In this document: one piece after another, positions 21,819 through 30,548 of the stretch
Numbering within the stretch: position 1 is the first letter of the stretch
Layout of the letters: each line of letters starts with the position of its first letter
Assembly: GCF_007713735.2 (NCBI RefSeq)
Contig: NZ_VMNW02000015.1
Coordinates: forward strand, 62,001 to 126,000
Direction: 5' to 3'
DNA from: Amycolatopsis acidicola
Lineage (GTDB): Bacteria; Actinomycetota; Actinomycetes; Mycobacteriales; Pseudonocardiaceae
DNA length: 64,000 bases
Program-made: the position numbers and the translations under genes
The notes under the pieces: model-generated
Told to the model about the DNA's origin: nothing
What the model saw: the letters and a program-made list of their open reading frames with translations, nothing else
The model's database searches: none

Positions 21819-21908
21819 ACGCTCCCTGCGCCGGCATGATCCGGATCAGGTTCCACGGTCGGAGCGGTACCGGCTCCCTCTCAGCCCGTCCTCGGGCTCC
21901 CGTGCGGA
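21819..21908 (-). ncRNA. TPP riboswitch (THI element) controlling thiOSG
   Basis: On the minus strand: CACGGGAGCCCG, GGGCTGAGAGGGA, then GTGGAACCTGATCCGGATCA, TGCCGGCGCAGGGAGCG. Same order as the thiC element. Both share the 3' end (AGGGAG, then TGATCTTC before the start codon), with the ribosome site inside the aptamer, indicating the same translation-blocking mechanism. Here P3 is shorter. Confidence 0.95.
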
Positions 21909-21968
21909 CCCCTCCACGGTACCTCGTGGCCGCCGGGGCGGTGCTCAGGGTGGGTTACCGTTGCGGCC

Positions 21969-22637
21969 ATGCCAGGGCTCAGTGGTGACCAGATCCGGAA
22001 ACGACTCGACGCGTCGCGGTTGTACCTGTGCACCGACGCGCGCGCCGAGCGTGGTGACCTCGCGGAGTTCGCCGACGCCGCGCTCGCCGGCGGGGTGGAC
22101 ATCATCCAGCTGCGGGACAAGACGAACGGGGCGCCCATTGAGGCCAAGCAGGAGCTGGCCGCGCTGGAGGTGCTCGCCGAGGCCTGCGCGCGGCACGGCG
22201 CGCTGCTCGCCGTGAACGACCGGGCCGACGTGGCGCTGGCCGTGGACGCGGACGTGCTGCACCTCGGCCAGGACGACCTGCCGGTGCCGCTGGCGCGGCG
22301 GATCATCGGGGACGAGCCGGTGATCGGCCGCTCGACGCATTCGATCGAGCAGGCCCGCGCGGCGGCCGACGAGCCGGGCGTCGACTACTTCTGCACCGGC
22401 CCGTGCTGGCCGACGCCGACGAAGCCGGGCCGCTCCGCGCCGGGGCTCGACCTGGTGCGCGACACGGCGGCGTCGGGCACCACCCGGCCGTGGTTCGCGA
22501 TCGGCGGGATCGACACCGAACGCCTGCCCGAGGTGCTCGCGGCCGGCGCCTCCCGCGTGGTGGTGGTCCGCGCGATCACCGAAGCCGACGACCCGGCCGC
22601 CGCGGCGCGGCGGATCGTCTCGGGGCTCGGCGCTTAG
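21969..22637 (+). CDS. thiE: Thiamin-phosphate synthase ThiE
   Basis: Joins HMP-diphosphate with thiazole phosphate. TIM barrel with QLRDK near residue 40, [20 protein letters not shown] and DDLPVPLAR near 80-105, GRSTHSIEQ, and the phosphate-binding [13 protein letters not shown] and FAIGGID. 222 residues. ATG 21969 is about 60 bases from the thiO riboswitch on the other strand; no separate THI element is visible for thiE, so it may escape direct TPP control. Confidence 0.95.
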   Translation: MPGLSGDQIRKRLDASRLYLCTDARAERGDLAEFADAALAGGVDIIQLRDKTNGAPIEAKQELAALEVLAEACARHGALLAVNDRADVALAVDADVLHLGQDDLPVPLARRIIGDEPVIGRSTHSIEQARAAADEPGVDYFCTGPCWPTPTKPGRSAPGLDLVRDTAASGTTRPWFAIGGIDTERLPEVLAAGASRVVVVRAITEADDPAAAARRIVSGLGA

Positions 22638-22696
22638 GGATCGCTCCGAGGCTTGGGTTCGCCCCGCGCTTGGGGACCGCTCCGAGGACAACCTTC

Positions 22697-23755
22697 CTAG
22701 GGGCCGCTGGAGGGGGCGGCGCTCTCGGTCTGGGTGGGGGTCGCCGATTCCTGCGCGCTGCTGGACTGCGTCGGCTGGACCGTTTCCGACTGCGGCGCCG
22801 GGGCCTGCGACTGCGTCTGGCTGGTGGGCGTCTGCGAACCCGTGGTTTTCGTGGACGTCTCGCTCTGCTGCGTCTCGGTCGGGGTCACGGTGGTCGTGGT
22901 GCTGGACGAACCGCCCGAGCCGCCGACGACCCGGCTGAACGTGGTGCCCGAACCGCCGGAGATCGCCTGGCCCGTGATGCCCTCGAAGCCGGTGATGACG
23001 AGCATCCCGACCAGGAACGCGACCACGCTGGTGCCGATCAGCAGCGTCCAGCGGTTCTTCCACCATGGCTTCTTCGGCGCCGCGTCGTCCTCGGGGCCCG
23101 TCAGGACCTGGGTCTGGCCGTTCAGCGGCGGCTGCCCGTTGACCTGCGTGGCACCGTTCACCGCGCCGTTGACCTGCGTGGCACCGTTCAGCTGCGTCGC
23201 GCCGTTGACCTGCGTCGCGCCGTTGACCGGCTGGCCGAACACCTGCGTGCGGCCGTTGAGCGGCGGCTGCGCGCCCTGCCGCGCGATGAACACGGTGCGC
23301 TGACCGGACTCCGACTGTCCGTCACCGGCCTTGGGAATCCACTTCGTCGGCTGGACCGCGTTCGTCTGCGCCGGGGGCAGCTGACCGTGCCGCGCGAGCG
23401 GCATGGCGTCCTGCCGCGTCTGCCGCGGGACGCCTCGCTGCGCGGACGGCTGCATCAGCGGGTTCACCGAGCGCCGTGGCGGTTCGACCAGTTGCGTCTC
23501 CTGGCGCAGCCTGGTGTCGGTCAGCGCGAGGACCTCCTTGGTCTTGCGGACCGCCTGCCGCGTCTTCCGCAGGGACCGTAGATACACCTCGCCGCCCACC
23601 GTCGTCACCACGCTGGCGATGCCCGCACCGACCACGGTGCCCGCGACGCCCAGCGTGGACCCCAGGAACGCCGCTGTGACAGCCGCGAGCGCCGACGCGG
23701 CTATCTGTGCCGGCTTGAGGCCGGCCTTCTCCGTGCTTTCCTTCTCCTCGGTCAT
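22697..23755 (-). CDS. Membrane protein with repeat linker and Ser/Thr-rich tail, function unknown
   Basis: 352 residues from ATG 23755 (MTEEKESTEKAGL). An N-terminal hydrophobic, Ala/Gly-rich region (AALAAVTAAFLGSTLGVAGT type, about 12-55) probably forms a membrane hairpin. It is followed by a long polar linker with tandem six-residue repeats NGATQV, a basic patch KKPWWKNRW, a second span (TLLIGTSVVAFLVGMLVITG, about 245-265) and an outer Ser/Thr/Gln/Pro-rich tail. The layout resembles actinobacterial envelope-associated proteins; I do not recognise a catalytic domain. Convergent with thiE. Confidence 0.75.
   Translation of the reverse strand: MTEEKESTEKAGLKPAQIAASALAAVTAAFLGSTLGVAGTVVGAGIASVVTTVGGEVYLRSLRKTRQAVRKTKEVLALTDTRLRQETQLVEPPRRSVNPLMQPSAQRGVPRQTRQDAMPLARHGQLPPAQTNAVQPTKWIPKAGDGQSESGQRTVFIARQGAQPPLNGRTQVFGQPVNGATQVNGATQLNGATQVNGAVNGATQVNGQPPLNGQTQVLTGPEDDAAPKKPWWKNRWTLLIGTSVVAFLVGMLVITGFEGITGQAISGGSGTTFSRVVGGSGGSSSTTTTVTPTETQQSETSTKTTGSQTPTSQTQSQAPAPQSETVQPTQSSSAQESATPTQTESAAPSSGP
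23138..23231 (-). repeat. 18-bp tandem coding repeat
   Basis: About five copies of an 18-base unit (GTTGACCTGCGTGGCACC and variants on the plus strand) encoding the hexapeptide NGATQV/L on the minus strand. Because the unit is a multiple of three, copy-number change would keep the frame. Confidence 0.75.
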
Positions 23756-24101
23756 GATCCCGATCTGCTCGACGATTGCCCGTGATCTCCGGTTGCTCAA
23801 CGTGTTAGTCGATTGAGATGCTCCCGGTGTTAGCAGTTTCGTGAGCAGAAACACGCGGACTGTCCATAGTGGACGACATGAACCAACCGCGTGTGCTCCC
23901 GGTGAGCCGGCCCCTCATTCGGAGGAGGGAACTTCTCCTTATGCCGCAACGTGTTTTCGGATCAGCACAGTGTCACCGGCACCAAGGAGACCAGTGTGCC
24001 ACGAGGACCGGTTCCGCCGAAACGCGTAAGGAAACCGGCCAACCAGGGGACCGGAAAAACGACGGGGACATACTCCGGAGTAGCCCGGGCGAAAACGCGC
24101 G
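23756..24101. other. Intergenic stretch (346 bases)
   Basis: No convincing gene. It holds the leader of the membrane-protein gene, the palindrome GTCCATAGTGGAC (23862-23874) and, at 23930-24000, two ribosome-site-like sequences followed by ATG (23941) and GTG (23996) whose reading frames run antisense into the MFS gene with atypical codon use. The MFS gene ends at 24102. Confidence 0.5.
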
Positions 24102-25574
24102 TCAGTTCCGTGTGTGGGTCGGCGGGGCGTCCACCGCGCAGTGCAGGCACCGCGACAGGTCCGGACCTGCCATGGGCGCAGGTTCCTCCTGCAGCACGGA
24201 GTTCCGCACGCCGAACGCCAGCAGCCCGCCGACGACGGCGAGCCCGGCGCACACCACCAGCGCCATCCGCCAGCCCGCGGTCAGCTCGGCCGGGTCGGAG
24301 TAGGACTCCCCGGTCAGCCCCGCAACCGCGGGCAGCACGGCGATCGCCAGCAACCCGCCGGCCCGCGCGATGGCGTTGTTCACGCCGGACGCGACCCCGG
24401 CGTGCTCGTCCGGCGCCGCGGCCAGCACGGTCGCCGTCACCGGCGCCACGACCGCCGCCAGCCCGAGCCCGAACACCAGGACAGCCGGGAACACCGTGCC
24501 GAGGTACGAAACGCCCGGCCCGATCCGCGTCATCAGCAACATCCCGGCCGCGAGCAGGAACGGCCCGGCGATCAGCTGCGCGCGTGGCCCGATCTTCTGC
24601 GCCAGCGCGCCGGAACGCCCGGACAGCAACAACATCACGAAGGTGATCGGCAGCCCGGCGAGCCCCGCGGCCGTCGGCGTGTAGCCGAGCGAAACCTGCA
24701 GCTGCAACACGAGCAGCATCATCACGCCGCCCAGCGCCGCGTACACGACGAAGGTCAGCCCGTTGGCGAGCGTGAACGTCCGGTCGGTGAACAGCCGCGG
24801 CGGCACGAGCGGGTCGGCCGAGCGCAGCTGCATGCGGACGAACGTGGCCAGCCCGGCCACGCCGAGCAGCGCGCAGATCCACACCAGCGGGCTGCCCACC
24901 CCGCGGGTCGGCGCTTCGACCAGCGCGGCGGTGATCCCGGCCAGCCCCAGCGCGCCCAGCACGGAAGCGAGGATCCCGGGCCGCCCATGAACCGTCTCGT
25001 CGCGTGACTCCGGCACGCACCGGTGCGCCAGCAGCACGCACACCACGGCCAGCGGCGGGTTGATCAGGAAACCCAGCCGCCACGACCAAGCCTGCACGAG
25101 CAGCCCGCCGACCAGCGGCCCGATCGCCGCCGCGATCCCGCCCAGCCCGGACCACGTGCCGATCGCCCGCGCGCGGTCGTCGTGCGCGAACGTCGCCTGC
25201 AGGATCGCCAGCGATCCCGGGGTGAGCAGCGCCCCGCCGATCCCCTGCAGGATCCGGGTGACCACGAGCATTTCCGTGGACATCGCCAGCCCGCACAGCG
25301 CCGAAGCCACGCCGAACCACACGACGCCGATCACGAACACACGCCGCCTGCCGTAGCGGTCACCGAGGGAGCCCGCGACGAGGATCAGCGACGCGAGCGC
25401 GAGCAGATACCCGTCGAGGATCCACTGCAGCCCCGAAACCGAGGCCCCGAACTCCGCACCGATCCGGGGCAGCGCGACGTTGACGATGGAGCTGTCCAGC
25501 ATGGCCATCCCGGAACCCAGGATGGTGGTGGCCAGGACTCCCCGCGCCTGCGCGCTGCCCCAGCGGACGGTCAC
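24102..25574 (-). CDS. MFS multidrug exporter, DHA2 (EmrB/QacA) family
   Basis: 490 residues with about 14 membrane spans. Proton antiporter motifs: [18 protein letters not shown] in span 1 (motif D1), [16 protein letters not shown] in loop 2-3 (motif A) and [20 protein letters not shown] in span 5 (motif C), all typical of drug/H+ antiporters. Its GTG start overlaps the dasR stop (GTGA), so the exporter is translated after the regulator and is likely under DasR autocontrol. Substrate unknown; a Cys/His-containing tail ([10 protein letters not shown]) is unusual. Confidence 0.92.
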   Translation of the reverse strand: MTVRWGSAQARGVLATTILGSGMAMLDSSIVNVALPRIGAEFGASVSGLQWILDGYLLALASLILVAGSLGDRYGRRRVFVIGVVWFGVASALCGLAMSTEMLVVTRILQGIGGALLTPGSLAILQATFAHDDRARAIGTWSGLGGIAAAIGPLVGGLLVQAWSWRLGFLINPPLAVVCVLLAHRCVPESRDETVHGRPGILASVLGALGLAGITAALVEAPTRGVGSPLVWICALLGVAGLATFVRMQLRSADPLVPPRLFTDRTFTLANGLTFVVYAALGGVMMLLVLQLQVSLGYTPTAAGLAGLPITFVMLLLSGRSGALAQKIGPRAQLIAGPFLLAAGMLLMTRIGPGVSYLGTVFPAVLVFGLGLAAVVAPVTATVLAAAPDEHAGVASGVNNAIARAGGLLAIAVLPAVAGLTGESYSDPAELTAGWRMALVVCAGLAVVGGLLAFGVRNSVLQEEPAPMAGPDLSRCLHCAVDAPPTHTRN

Positions 25575-26299
25575 GGCCGGGTGAGCGTGGTGATGAACTT
25601 GTAGCGGTCACCGCGGTAGATCGAGCGCACCCATTCGACCGGCTTGCCGTCGGAGCCGAAGGAGTGTCGCGAAAGCAGCAGCACCGGCATGCCGACGTCG
25701 GCGCCGAGCAGCTCGGCCTCCTGCGGACCGGCGAGCGAGGTCTCGATCGTCTCCTCGGCGCGGTCCATCTGCACGCCGAACTGCTCGCGCAGCACCGAGT
25801 ACAGCGAGCCGCCCGCCGAGACGTGCTTACGCAGCCCGCGGAACCGGCTCAGCGGCAGGTGCGTGGTCTCCAGCGCCATCGGCTCGTTGTCGGCCAGCCG
25901 CAGGCGCCGCAGCCGCAGCACCTTGGCGCCGCCGCGGGTGCCGAGCAGCTTCGCCAGCTCGGGGTCCGCCGACATCTCCTCGATCTCCAGCAGCTTCGAC
26001 GAAGGCTCGCGCCCCTGCGCGCGCATGTCCTCGGTGTACGACGACAGCTGCAGGCGCTGCGCGAGCTTCGGCTCGGCGGCGAACGTGCCCTTGCCTTGTA
26101 CGCGGTGCAAGCGCCCTTCGGCGGTGAGGTCCGCCAGCGCCTGCCGCACCGTCGTGCGGGACACCGCGAACTCCGTGGCCAGCGAACGCTCGGTGGGGAT
26201 GGGCGAGCCGGGTGGCAATGTGTCGAGGAGGTCGAGCAGGTGCTGCTTCAACGCCCAGTACTTCGGCTCGCGCTGACCGCGCGTGGGTGACTCCAACAT
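25571..26299 (-). CDS. dasR: GntR/HutC regulator, DasR homologue
   Basis: 242 residues: winged helix (about 10-75; [20 protein letters not shown] and [18 protein letters not shown]) and a UTRA effector domain (from about 90; [60 protein letters not shown]). These match my recollection of Streptomyces DasR, the GlcN-6-P-responsive regulator of amino-sugar use and antibiotic production. A dre-type site sits in the divergent promoter, and amino-sugar genes lie opposite. ATG 26299 has AAGGAG upstream. Confidence 0.9.
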   Translation of the reverse strand: MLESPTRGQREPKYWALKQHLLDLLDTLPPGSPIPTERSLATEFAVSRTTVRQALADLTAEGRLHRVQGKGTFAAEPKLAQRLQLSSYTEDMRAQGREPSSKLLEIEEMSADPELAKLLGTRGGAKVLRLRRLRLADNEPMALETTHLPLSRFRGLRKHVSAGGSLYSVLREQFGVQMDRAEETIETSLAGPQEAELLGADVGMPVLLLSRHSFGSDGKPVEWVRSIYRGDRYKFITTLTRP

Positions 26300-26376
26300 G
26301 ACCGACTCTCCTTCGAACCGCGCATCCGGCGCAGGAAGAAACTACCCTTTCCCGATATCGACGCGCCCGGGCTAGC

Positions 26377-26392
26377 ATTGGTCTAGACCTTC
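26377..26392. promoter_or_regulatory. dre operator (DasR site)
   Basis: ATTGGTCTAGACCTTC: a near-perfect match to the DasR-responsive element (core TGGTCTAGACCA). It lies between dasR and the SIS-domain gene, 16 bases before the start of the latter, and should repress both directions until GlcN-6-P accumulates. Confidence 0.92.
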
Positions 26393-26408
26393 AGCCCTAG
26401 GAGACGTG

Positions 26409-27437
26409 ATGACCAGCCCCGGACAGCACATGGCAGCCGAGATCGCGGAGCAACCAGCCGTGCTGGCCGGCCAGGTGGCCCGCCGTGCGGAGTTCGCCGA
26501 GGTGGCGAGGGTGATCGCACAACGGCCGCCGCGCTTCGCGTTGCTGGCCGCGCGCGGATCGAGCGATCACGCGGCGCTGTACGCGAAATACCTGATCGAA
26601 GTATTGCTCGGCCTGCCCGCGGGCCTGGTGTCCCCGTCGACCGTGACACTCTACGGTGCCCGCCCCGATCTGCGCGACGTCCTGCTGATCTCGGTCAGCC
26701 AGAGCGGCGGCTCGCCCGACCTGCTGGAATTCACCGAGACGGCCAGGGAGCGCGGCGCGCTGACCGTCGCGGTCACCAACACCCCCGACTCGGCGCTCAA
26801 CAAGGCGGCGGAGCTGGCGGTCGACATCGGCGCGGGCGCGGAGGTCGCGGTGGCCGCGACGAAGACGTACTCGGCCACGCTGCTCGCGTTGTACCTGCTG
26901 ATCGACGCCGTGCGCGGAGGCGACGCGTCGGCGGCGGCGAACCTGGGCGAGCTGGCGGCGCAGGCGCTGGAAGCGCCCGTGCAGCGCGCGATCGACCGGT
27001 ACCGGTTCGTCGACCGGATCATCACCACAGGCCGCGGCTACTCCTACGCCACAGCGCTGGAGACGGCGCTGAAGCTCGCCGAAACGAGCTACCTCGCCGC
27101 CCGCGCGTACAGCGGGGCGGACCTGCTGCACGGCCCGGTGGCGGCGATCGACGAGGAAACCGCCGTGCTCGCGGTGACCGGCGCGGGCCGCGGCGGCGCG
27201 GCGATGCACGACGTGCTCAAGGCCGTCACCGAGCGGGGCGCCGACGTGCTCGCGCTCGGGTCGTCCACGGAAGACGTGCCCGCGGCGGTGCGGATCCCGA
27301 TCCCCGAGGTGGCCGAGGAACTCGCGCCGGTACTGGAAGTCCTTCCAGCACAACGACTCGCGCTCGGGCTCGCGCTCGCCCGCGGCGGGAACCCGGACAA
27401 CCCGCGCGGGTTGCTCAAGGTCACGAAGACGCGATGA
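26409..27437 (+). CDS. SIS-domain sugar-phosphate isomerase/deaminase (NagB-II/GlmS-C-like)
   Basis: 342 residues with two SIS domains, like the isomerase half of GlmS without the glutaminase. Signatures: LLAARGSSDHAALYAKYLIE near 50, LISVSQSGGSPDLLEFTETA near 97 (phosphate binding), AATKTYSATLLALYLLID and TTGRGYSYATALETALKLAE near 205, with the C-terminal ALARGGNPDNPRGLLKVTKT. This fits a glucosamine-6-phosphate deaminase of the SIS type, consistent with the kinase downstream and dre upstream. ATG 26409 follows AGGAG. Confidence 0.85.
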   Translation: MTSPGQHMAAEIAEQPAVLAGQVARRAEFAEVARVIAQRPPRFALLAARGSSDHAALYAKYLIEVLLGLPAGLVSPSTVTLYGARPDLRDVLLISVSQSGGSPDLLEFTETARERGALTVAVTNTPDSALNKAAELAVDIGAGAEVAVAATKTYSATLLALYLLIDAVRGGDASAAANLGELAAQALEAPVQRAIDRYRFVDRIITTGRGYSYATALETALKLAETSYLAARAYSGADLLHGPVAAIDEETAVLAVTGAGRGGAAMHDVLKAVTERGADVLALGSSTEDVPAAVRIPIPEVAEELAPVLEVLPAQRLALGLALARGGNPDNPRGLLKVTKTR

Positions 27438-28342
27438 GGTTCGTCGTCGGGGTGGACGCGGGTGGCACGTCCACCCGCGCGCTCGCGGTCTCCGCGGACG
27501 GGACGGTGCTCGGCAGCGGCAGGTCCGGCGGCGCGAACCCGAACTCGCAGCCGCCCGCCGAAGCCGTCGCGCATGTGGCCGAAGCGATCGGCAGCGCGCT
27601 GACCGGGCTCGATCCGTACGAAGCAAACGCTTGCGTCGTCGGCATGGCGGGTACGGCCAAGCTGACCGACCGTACGGTCGCGGCACTGTACGAAGCCACC
27701 TGGGAACGACTCGGCCTGTCCGGGGTCGTGGTGCTGACCGACGCCGAAGTGGCGTTCGCGTCCGGGACCACGGCTCGGGACGGCACGGTGCTCGTCGCGG
27801 GTACGGGCTCGATCGCGGGCCGGATTCGCGGGCGGCGCATGGTTTCCACGGCCGGCGGCTACGGCTGGTTGCTCGGTGACGAAGGCTCGGCGTACTGGCT
27901 CGGCAGGGAAGCCGTCCGCACCACGCTTCGCGCGTTGGAGACCGACGCCGAACTCGACGAGCTCGCTGCGGCCGTACTGCGCGAGACCGGCATCGACCCG
28001 GCCGACCGGAAGACGGCGTGGCGGCGCCTGATCACGGTGGCCAACGGCGAAGCCCCGATCCGGCTGGCCCGCTTCGCCCCGCTCGTCGGGCCCGGCCCGA
28101 TCACCGAGCGCGCCGCGGACCTGCTCGTCGAGATCGCGCTGGCCGTCAGGGAACCCGGCGAGACCACGCCGGTCGTGCTCGTCGGCAGCGTCCTCGGCGG
28201 CCCTGTCGGCGACGGCGTGCGCAAGCGGCTCGCCGGGCTGGAAGTGCAGGCCAGCAACGACGGCGTGTTCGGCGCGGCCTGGCTCGCCGCCGTCGAGGCA
28301 TACGGTGAGGCCGCTAGGTTTCCACGTCCTCGGGCGTCCTGA
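27434..28342 (+). CDS. N-acetylglucosamine kinase-like protein (BadF/BadG/BcrA/BcrD ATPase family)
   Basis: 302 residues of the ASKHA fold. Phosphate-binding FVVGVDAGGTSTRALAVSAD at the start, VLTDAEVAFASG near 100, VLVAGTGSIAGR near 118 and the GGYGWLLGDEGSAYWLGREA motif near 140 that is diagnostic of GlcNAc kinases in this family. Probably phosphorylates GlcNAc or GlcN entering the DasR-controlled pathway. Overlaps the SIS gene by ATGA. Its 3' end overlaps the convergent DUF3159 gene by 29 bases. Confidence 0.85.
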   Translation: MRFVVGVDAGGTSTRALAVSADGTVLGSGRSGGANPNSQPPAEAVAHVAEAIGSALTGLDPYEANACVVGMAGTAKLTDRTVAALYEATWERLGLSGVVVLTDAEVAFASGTTARDGTVLVAGTGSIAGRIRGRRMVSTAGGYGWLLGDEGSAYWLGREAVRTTLRALETDAELDELAAAVLRETGIDPADRKTAWRRLITVANGEAPIRLARFAPLVGPGPITERAADLLVEIALAVREPGETTPVVLVGSVLGGPVGDGVRKRLAGLEVQASNDGVFGAAWLAAVEAYGEAARFPRPRAS

Positions 28343-28970
28343 TCCGCCGCAGCCCAGGGTGATCATCCGGCAACGATCGGTACAACACCCAGCCCGCGGC
28401 GGCCACCGTGAGCGCCTGCAGCGGCCACGTCAGCACGGTCCGTGCCACTCCCAGCGCGACGAGTTGTCCCGCCCACCACAGCGGCAGGTACACCACGACC
28501 CGCAACAGGTACTGGCACGACCACAGCAGACTCGCCCGTGAATAGGCGCGAAGCAGCTCAGGATCCTTGCGCCAGCGGGTTTTCTGGCCGAGCACCAGCC
28601 CGACCACGACGCCGAGCAGCGGCCAGCGCACCACCACGCTCGCCGCCCACAGCAACGCGCTGGCCACATTGGACAGCAGCTGGATCAGGAAGAAGTCCTG
28701 TGCCCGCCCGGTGTGCAGGGCGACCAGCGCGGCGACGATCACCGCGGCGAGGCTCACCACGACCGCGCGCGCCTTGCCGCCGCGGGCGAGCCGCACCGCC
28801 CCGACGACGACGGCGACGGCGATCGCCGCGATCGAGCCCCAGGCGATCGAACTGCCGGCGGCCAGCCACCCGATGACGAACGCGACCGGCGGCAGACTCG
28901 CGTCGATCGCACCCCCGCGACCGCCGAGAACGCTCGCCAGCGACTCCCGCTCCGTGGTTTGTGAGGTCAC
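28314..28970 (-). CDS. DUF3159 integral membrane protein
   Basis: 218 residues. Five or six membrane spans with the family signature DASLPPVAFVIGWLAAGS near the N-terminus, RAQDFFLIQLLSNVASALLW in the middle and LLWSCQYLLRVVVYLPLWW near 155. Biochemical role unknown; in other actinobacteria the family is often near TrkA genes, which are not present here. GTG 28970 is the best start (AGGG nearby). Longer ORF sequence upstream is not conserved-looking. Confidence 0.8.
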   Translation of the reverse strand: MTSQTTERESLASVLGGRGGAIDASLPPVAFVIGWLAAGSSIAWGSIAAIAVAVVVGAVRLARGGKARAVVVSLAAVIVAALVALHTGRAQDFFLIQLLSNVASALLWAASVVVRWPLLGVVVGLVLGQKTRWRKDPELLRAYSRASLLWSCQYLLRVVVYLPLWWAGQLVALGVARTVLTWPLQALTVAAAGWVLYRSLPDDHPGLRRIRTPEDVET

Positions 28971-29197
28971 CCTTACACCCTGCCCGATTCGTGCCCCGAA
29001 CGGCAGGGGGCACCGAGATCTTCGCCACACGATGGGGGTCACCGGCAGTAATGAAGAGGCGCTCGGAGCCGACAAGAGAAGAGACTGTTACCCCGGGCTG
29101 AACCGACGGTGGCGTAGGTCGGGATTACAGGTGCATCCTCGCGATGTTGTTCTTGGGGCGAGAACTACATCAGCGTGCTGGGCGAAAGGGGAACCGC
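28971..29197. other. Divergent promoter region (227 bases)
   Basis: Separates the DUF3159 gene and the SGNH hydrolase gene. I see no hairpin, palindrome or convincing small ORF; the ribosome site of the hydrolase gene (AAAGGGG) is at its right end. Confidence 0.4.
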
Positions 29198-30052
29198 ATG
29201 TACGGCTACGAAAGCTATGTCGCCGTTGGTGACAGCTTCACCGAGGGCCTGAATGACGCGCTCCCCGACGGCACGTTCCGAGGCTGGGCGGACCGGCTGG
29301 CCGAGATACTCGCGGGCGACATGCTCGGCTTCCAGTACGCGAATCTCGCGCTGCGCGGCAAGATGCTCGGCGAGATCGTCGACGAGCAGATCCCGATGGC
29401 GCTGGAGCTCAAGCCCGATCTGGTCACCTTCTGCGGCGGCGGCAACGACGTGATCGTGCCCGGCAGCGACGTGGACGAGATCTGCGCGCAGATCGACGCG
29501 GTGGTCGGCGCCCTGCGGGCGGCGGGCATCGACGTACTGCTGTTCAACGGCCCCGACACCAAATCGTTGTCCGTGATGAGCGTGCTGCGCGGCAAGATCG
29601 GCATCTACAACACGAACCTGTGGGCCATCGCGGCGCGGCACGGCGCGAAGGTGGTCGACCTGTGGGCGATGCGGGTGCTCGCGGATCATCGCGCCTGGAG
29701 CGACGACAGACTGCACTTCACCGCCGAGGGCCACCGGCGGATCGCCTTGCGCACGGCCGAGTTGCTGGGTGTCCCGGTGGCCGAGGACTGGCGCGAGCCG
29801 TGGCCGGCGCTGGATCACCAGCCCGACTGGCTGACCAACCGCCGCTCCGATCTCGCGTGGACGAAGACGCACCTGCTGCCGTGGATCCGCCGCCAGCTGC
29901 GCGGCGAATCCATGGGCGACGGCCTTTCCCCGAAGCGGCCGCAGCTCGCGCCGTTCGTCCCGATGCAGACCCCGCAGACCGCGGATGATCTTCCGTCGCT
30001 CCCACCTGACCGGCGGTACCCGTCCGAGCGCGGCACGTACTCGAGCAGTTGA
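29198..30052 (+). CDS. SGNH/GDSL-family hydrolase
   Basis: 284 residues. Block I VAVGDSFTEG at 8-17 with the catalytic Ser, block III CGGGNDV near 78, block V SDDRLHFTAEGH near 168 with Asp and His. No signal peptide, so it is cytosolic, unlike many GDSL esterases. C-terminal 80 residues are outside the core fold, basic and proline-rich. ATG 29198 has AAAGGGG upstream. Substrate unknown. It precedes the two-gene module by 13 bases and could share a transcript. Confidence 0.9.
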   Translation: MYGYESYVAVGDSFTEGLNDALPDGTFRGWADRLAEILAGDMLGFQYANLALRGKMLGEIVDEQIPMALELKPDLVTFCGGGNDVIVPGSDVDEICAQIDAVVGALRAAGIDVLLFNGPDTKSLSVMSVLRGKIGIYNTNLWAIAARHGAKVVDLWAMRVLADHRAWSDDRLHFTAEGHRRIALRTAELLGVPVAEDWREPWPALDHQPDWLTNRRSDLAWTKTHLLPWIRRQLRGESMGDGLSPKRPQLAPFVPMQTPQTADDLPSLPPDRRYPSERGTYSSS

Positions 30053-30065
30053 TAGTTTTTCAGGC

Positions 30066-30548
30066 ATGTCGCCGCTCCCACACTGGACTCCGGAGGGGGC
30101 ACTTCCGCCTGGACGGCTCCCGGCCGATGTCGCCGACATCTACGAGCGGCTGGTGTTCGACGCTCCACACCAGAACGAGCGCGAAATCCTGTTCAGCGCC
30201 CTGAACTCCTACCTCGGCGCGGTCGCGCGGATCATCCCGTCCGGCCGCGCGTGGATCGGCGGCGCGTTCATCACGCGCACCGAAGGCGTGCCGTCGGGGC
30301 TGGATGTGGTGCTGCTGCCCGAAGACTGGGGCAGCCTCAAGCGCATGACCGGTCCGGCGCGCGACGCGTTGTACGGGCTGTTGACGCTGCGCGGGGTGAT
30401 CGTCGGCCAGCCGGCGATGTATCTGGACAAGGTGCAGCCGGTCGGCGGCCTGCTCGACGGGTTCCTCTGCTTTCCCGGTGACGAGGAGACCTGGGAGTAC
30501 ACGTGGTCCGCGCACGGCACCCGCGGTTTCCCCGAGGTGGTGTGGTGA
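30066..30548 (+). CDS. DUF6932-like protein, degenerate nucleotidyltransferase fold (module gene A)
   Basis: 160 residues. The layout LPPG near 13, an Arg-rich helix with NEREILFSALNSYL, then AWIGGAFITRTEGVPSGLDVVLL resembles DUF6932 proteins, whose G-[GS]-x-F-x-T ... P-x-D-[IV]-D motif is nucleotidyltransferase-like. Here the first catalytic Asp appears replaced by Gly (SGLDVV), so it may bind rather than transfer nucleotides. ATG 30066; stop overlaps the next gene as GTGA. Family assignment is from motif memory only. See the finding on this pair. Confidence 0.5.
   Translation: MSPLPHWTPEGALPPGRLPADVADIYERLVFDAPHQNEREILFSALNSYLGAVARIIPSGRAWIGGAFITRTEGVPSGLDVVLLPEDWGSLKRMTGPARDALYGLLTLRGVIVGQPAMYLDKVQPVGGLLDGFLCFPGDEETWEYTWSAHGTRGFPEVVW

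Noticed and set aside
22638-22696. Repeated CGCTCCGAGG before the membrane-protein gene end
   Set aside because: Two short copies in a convergent gap; too little to call an element or terminator.
23996-24646. GTG start with AAGGAG upstream, frame running into the MFS gene
   Set aside because: Codon use does not fit and most of it is antisense to a clear transporter.
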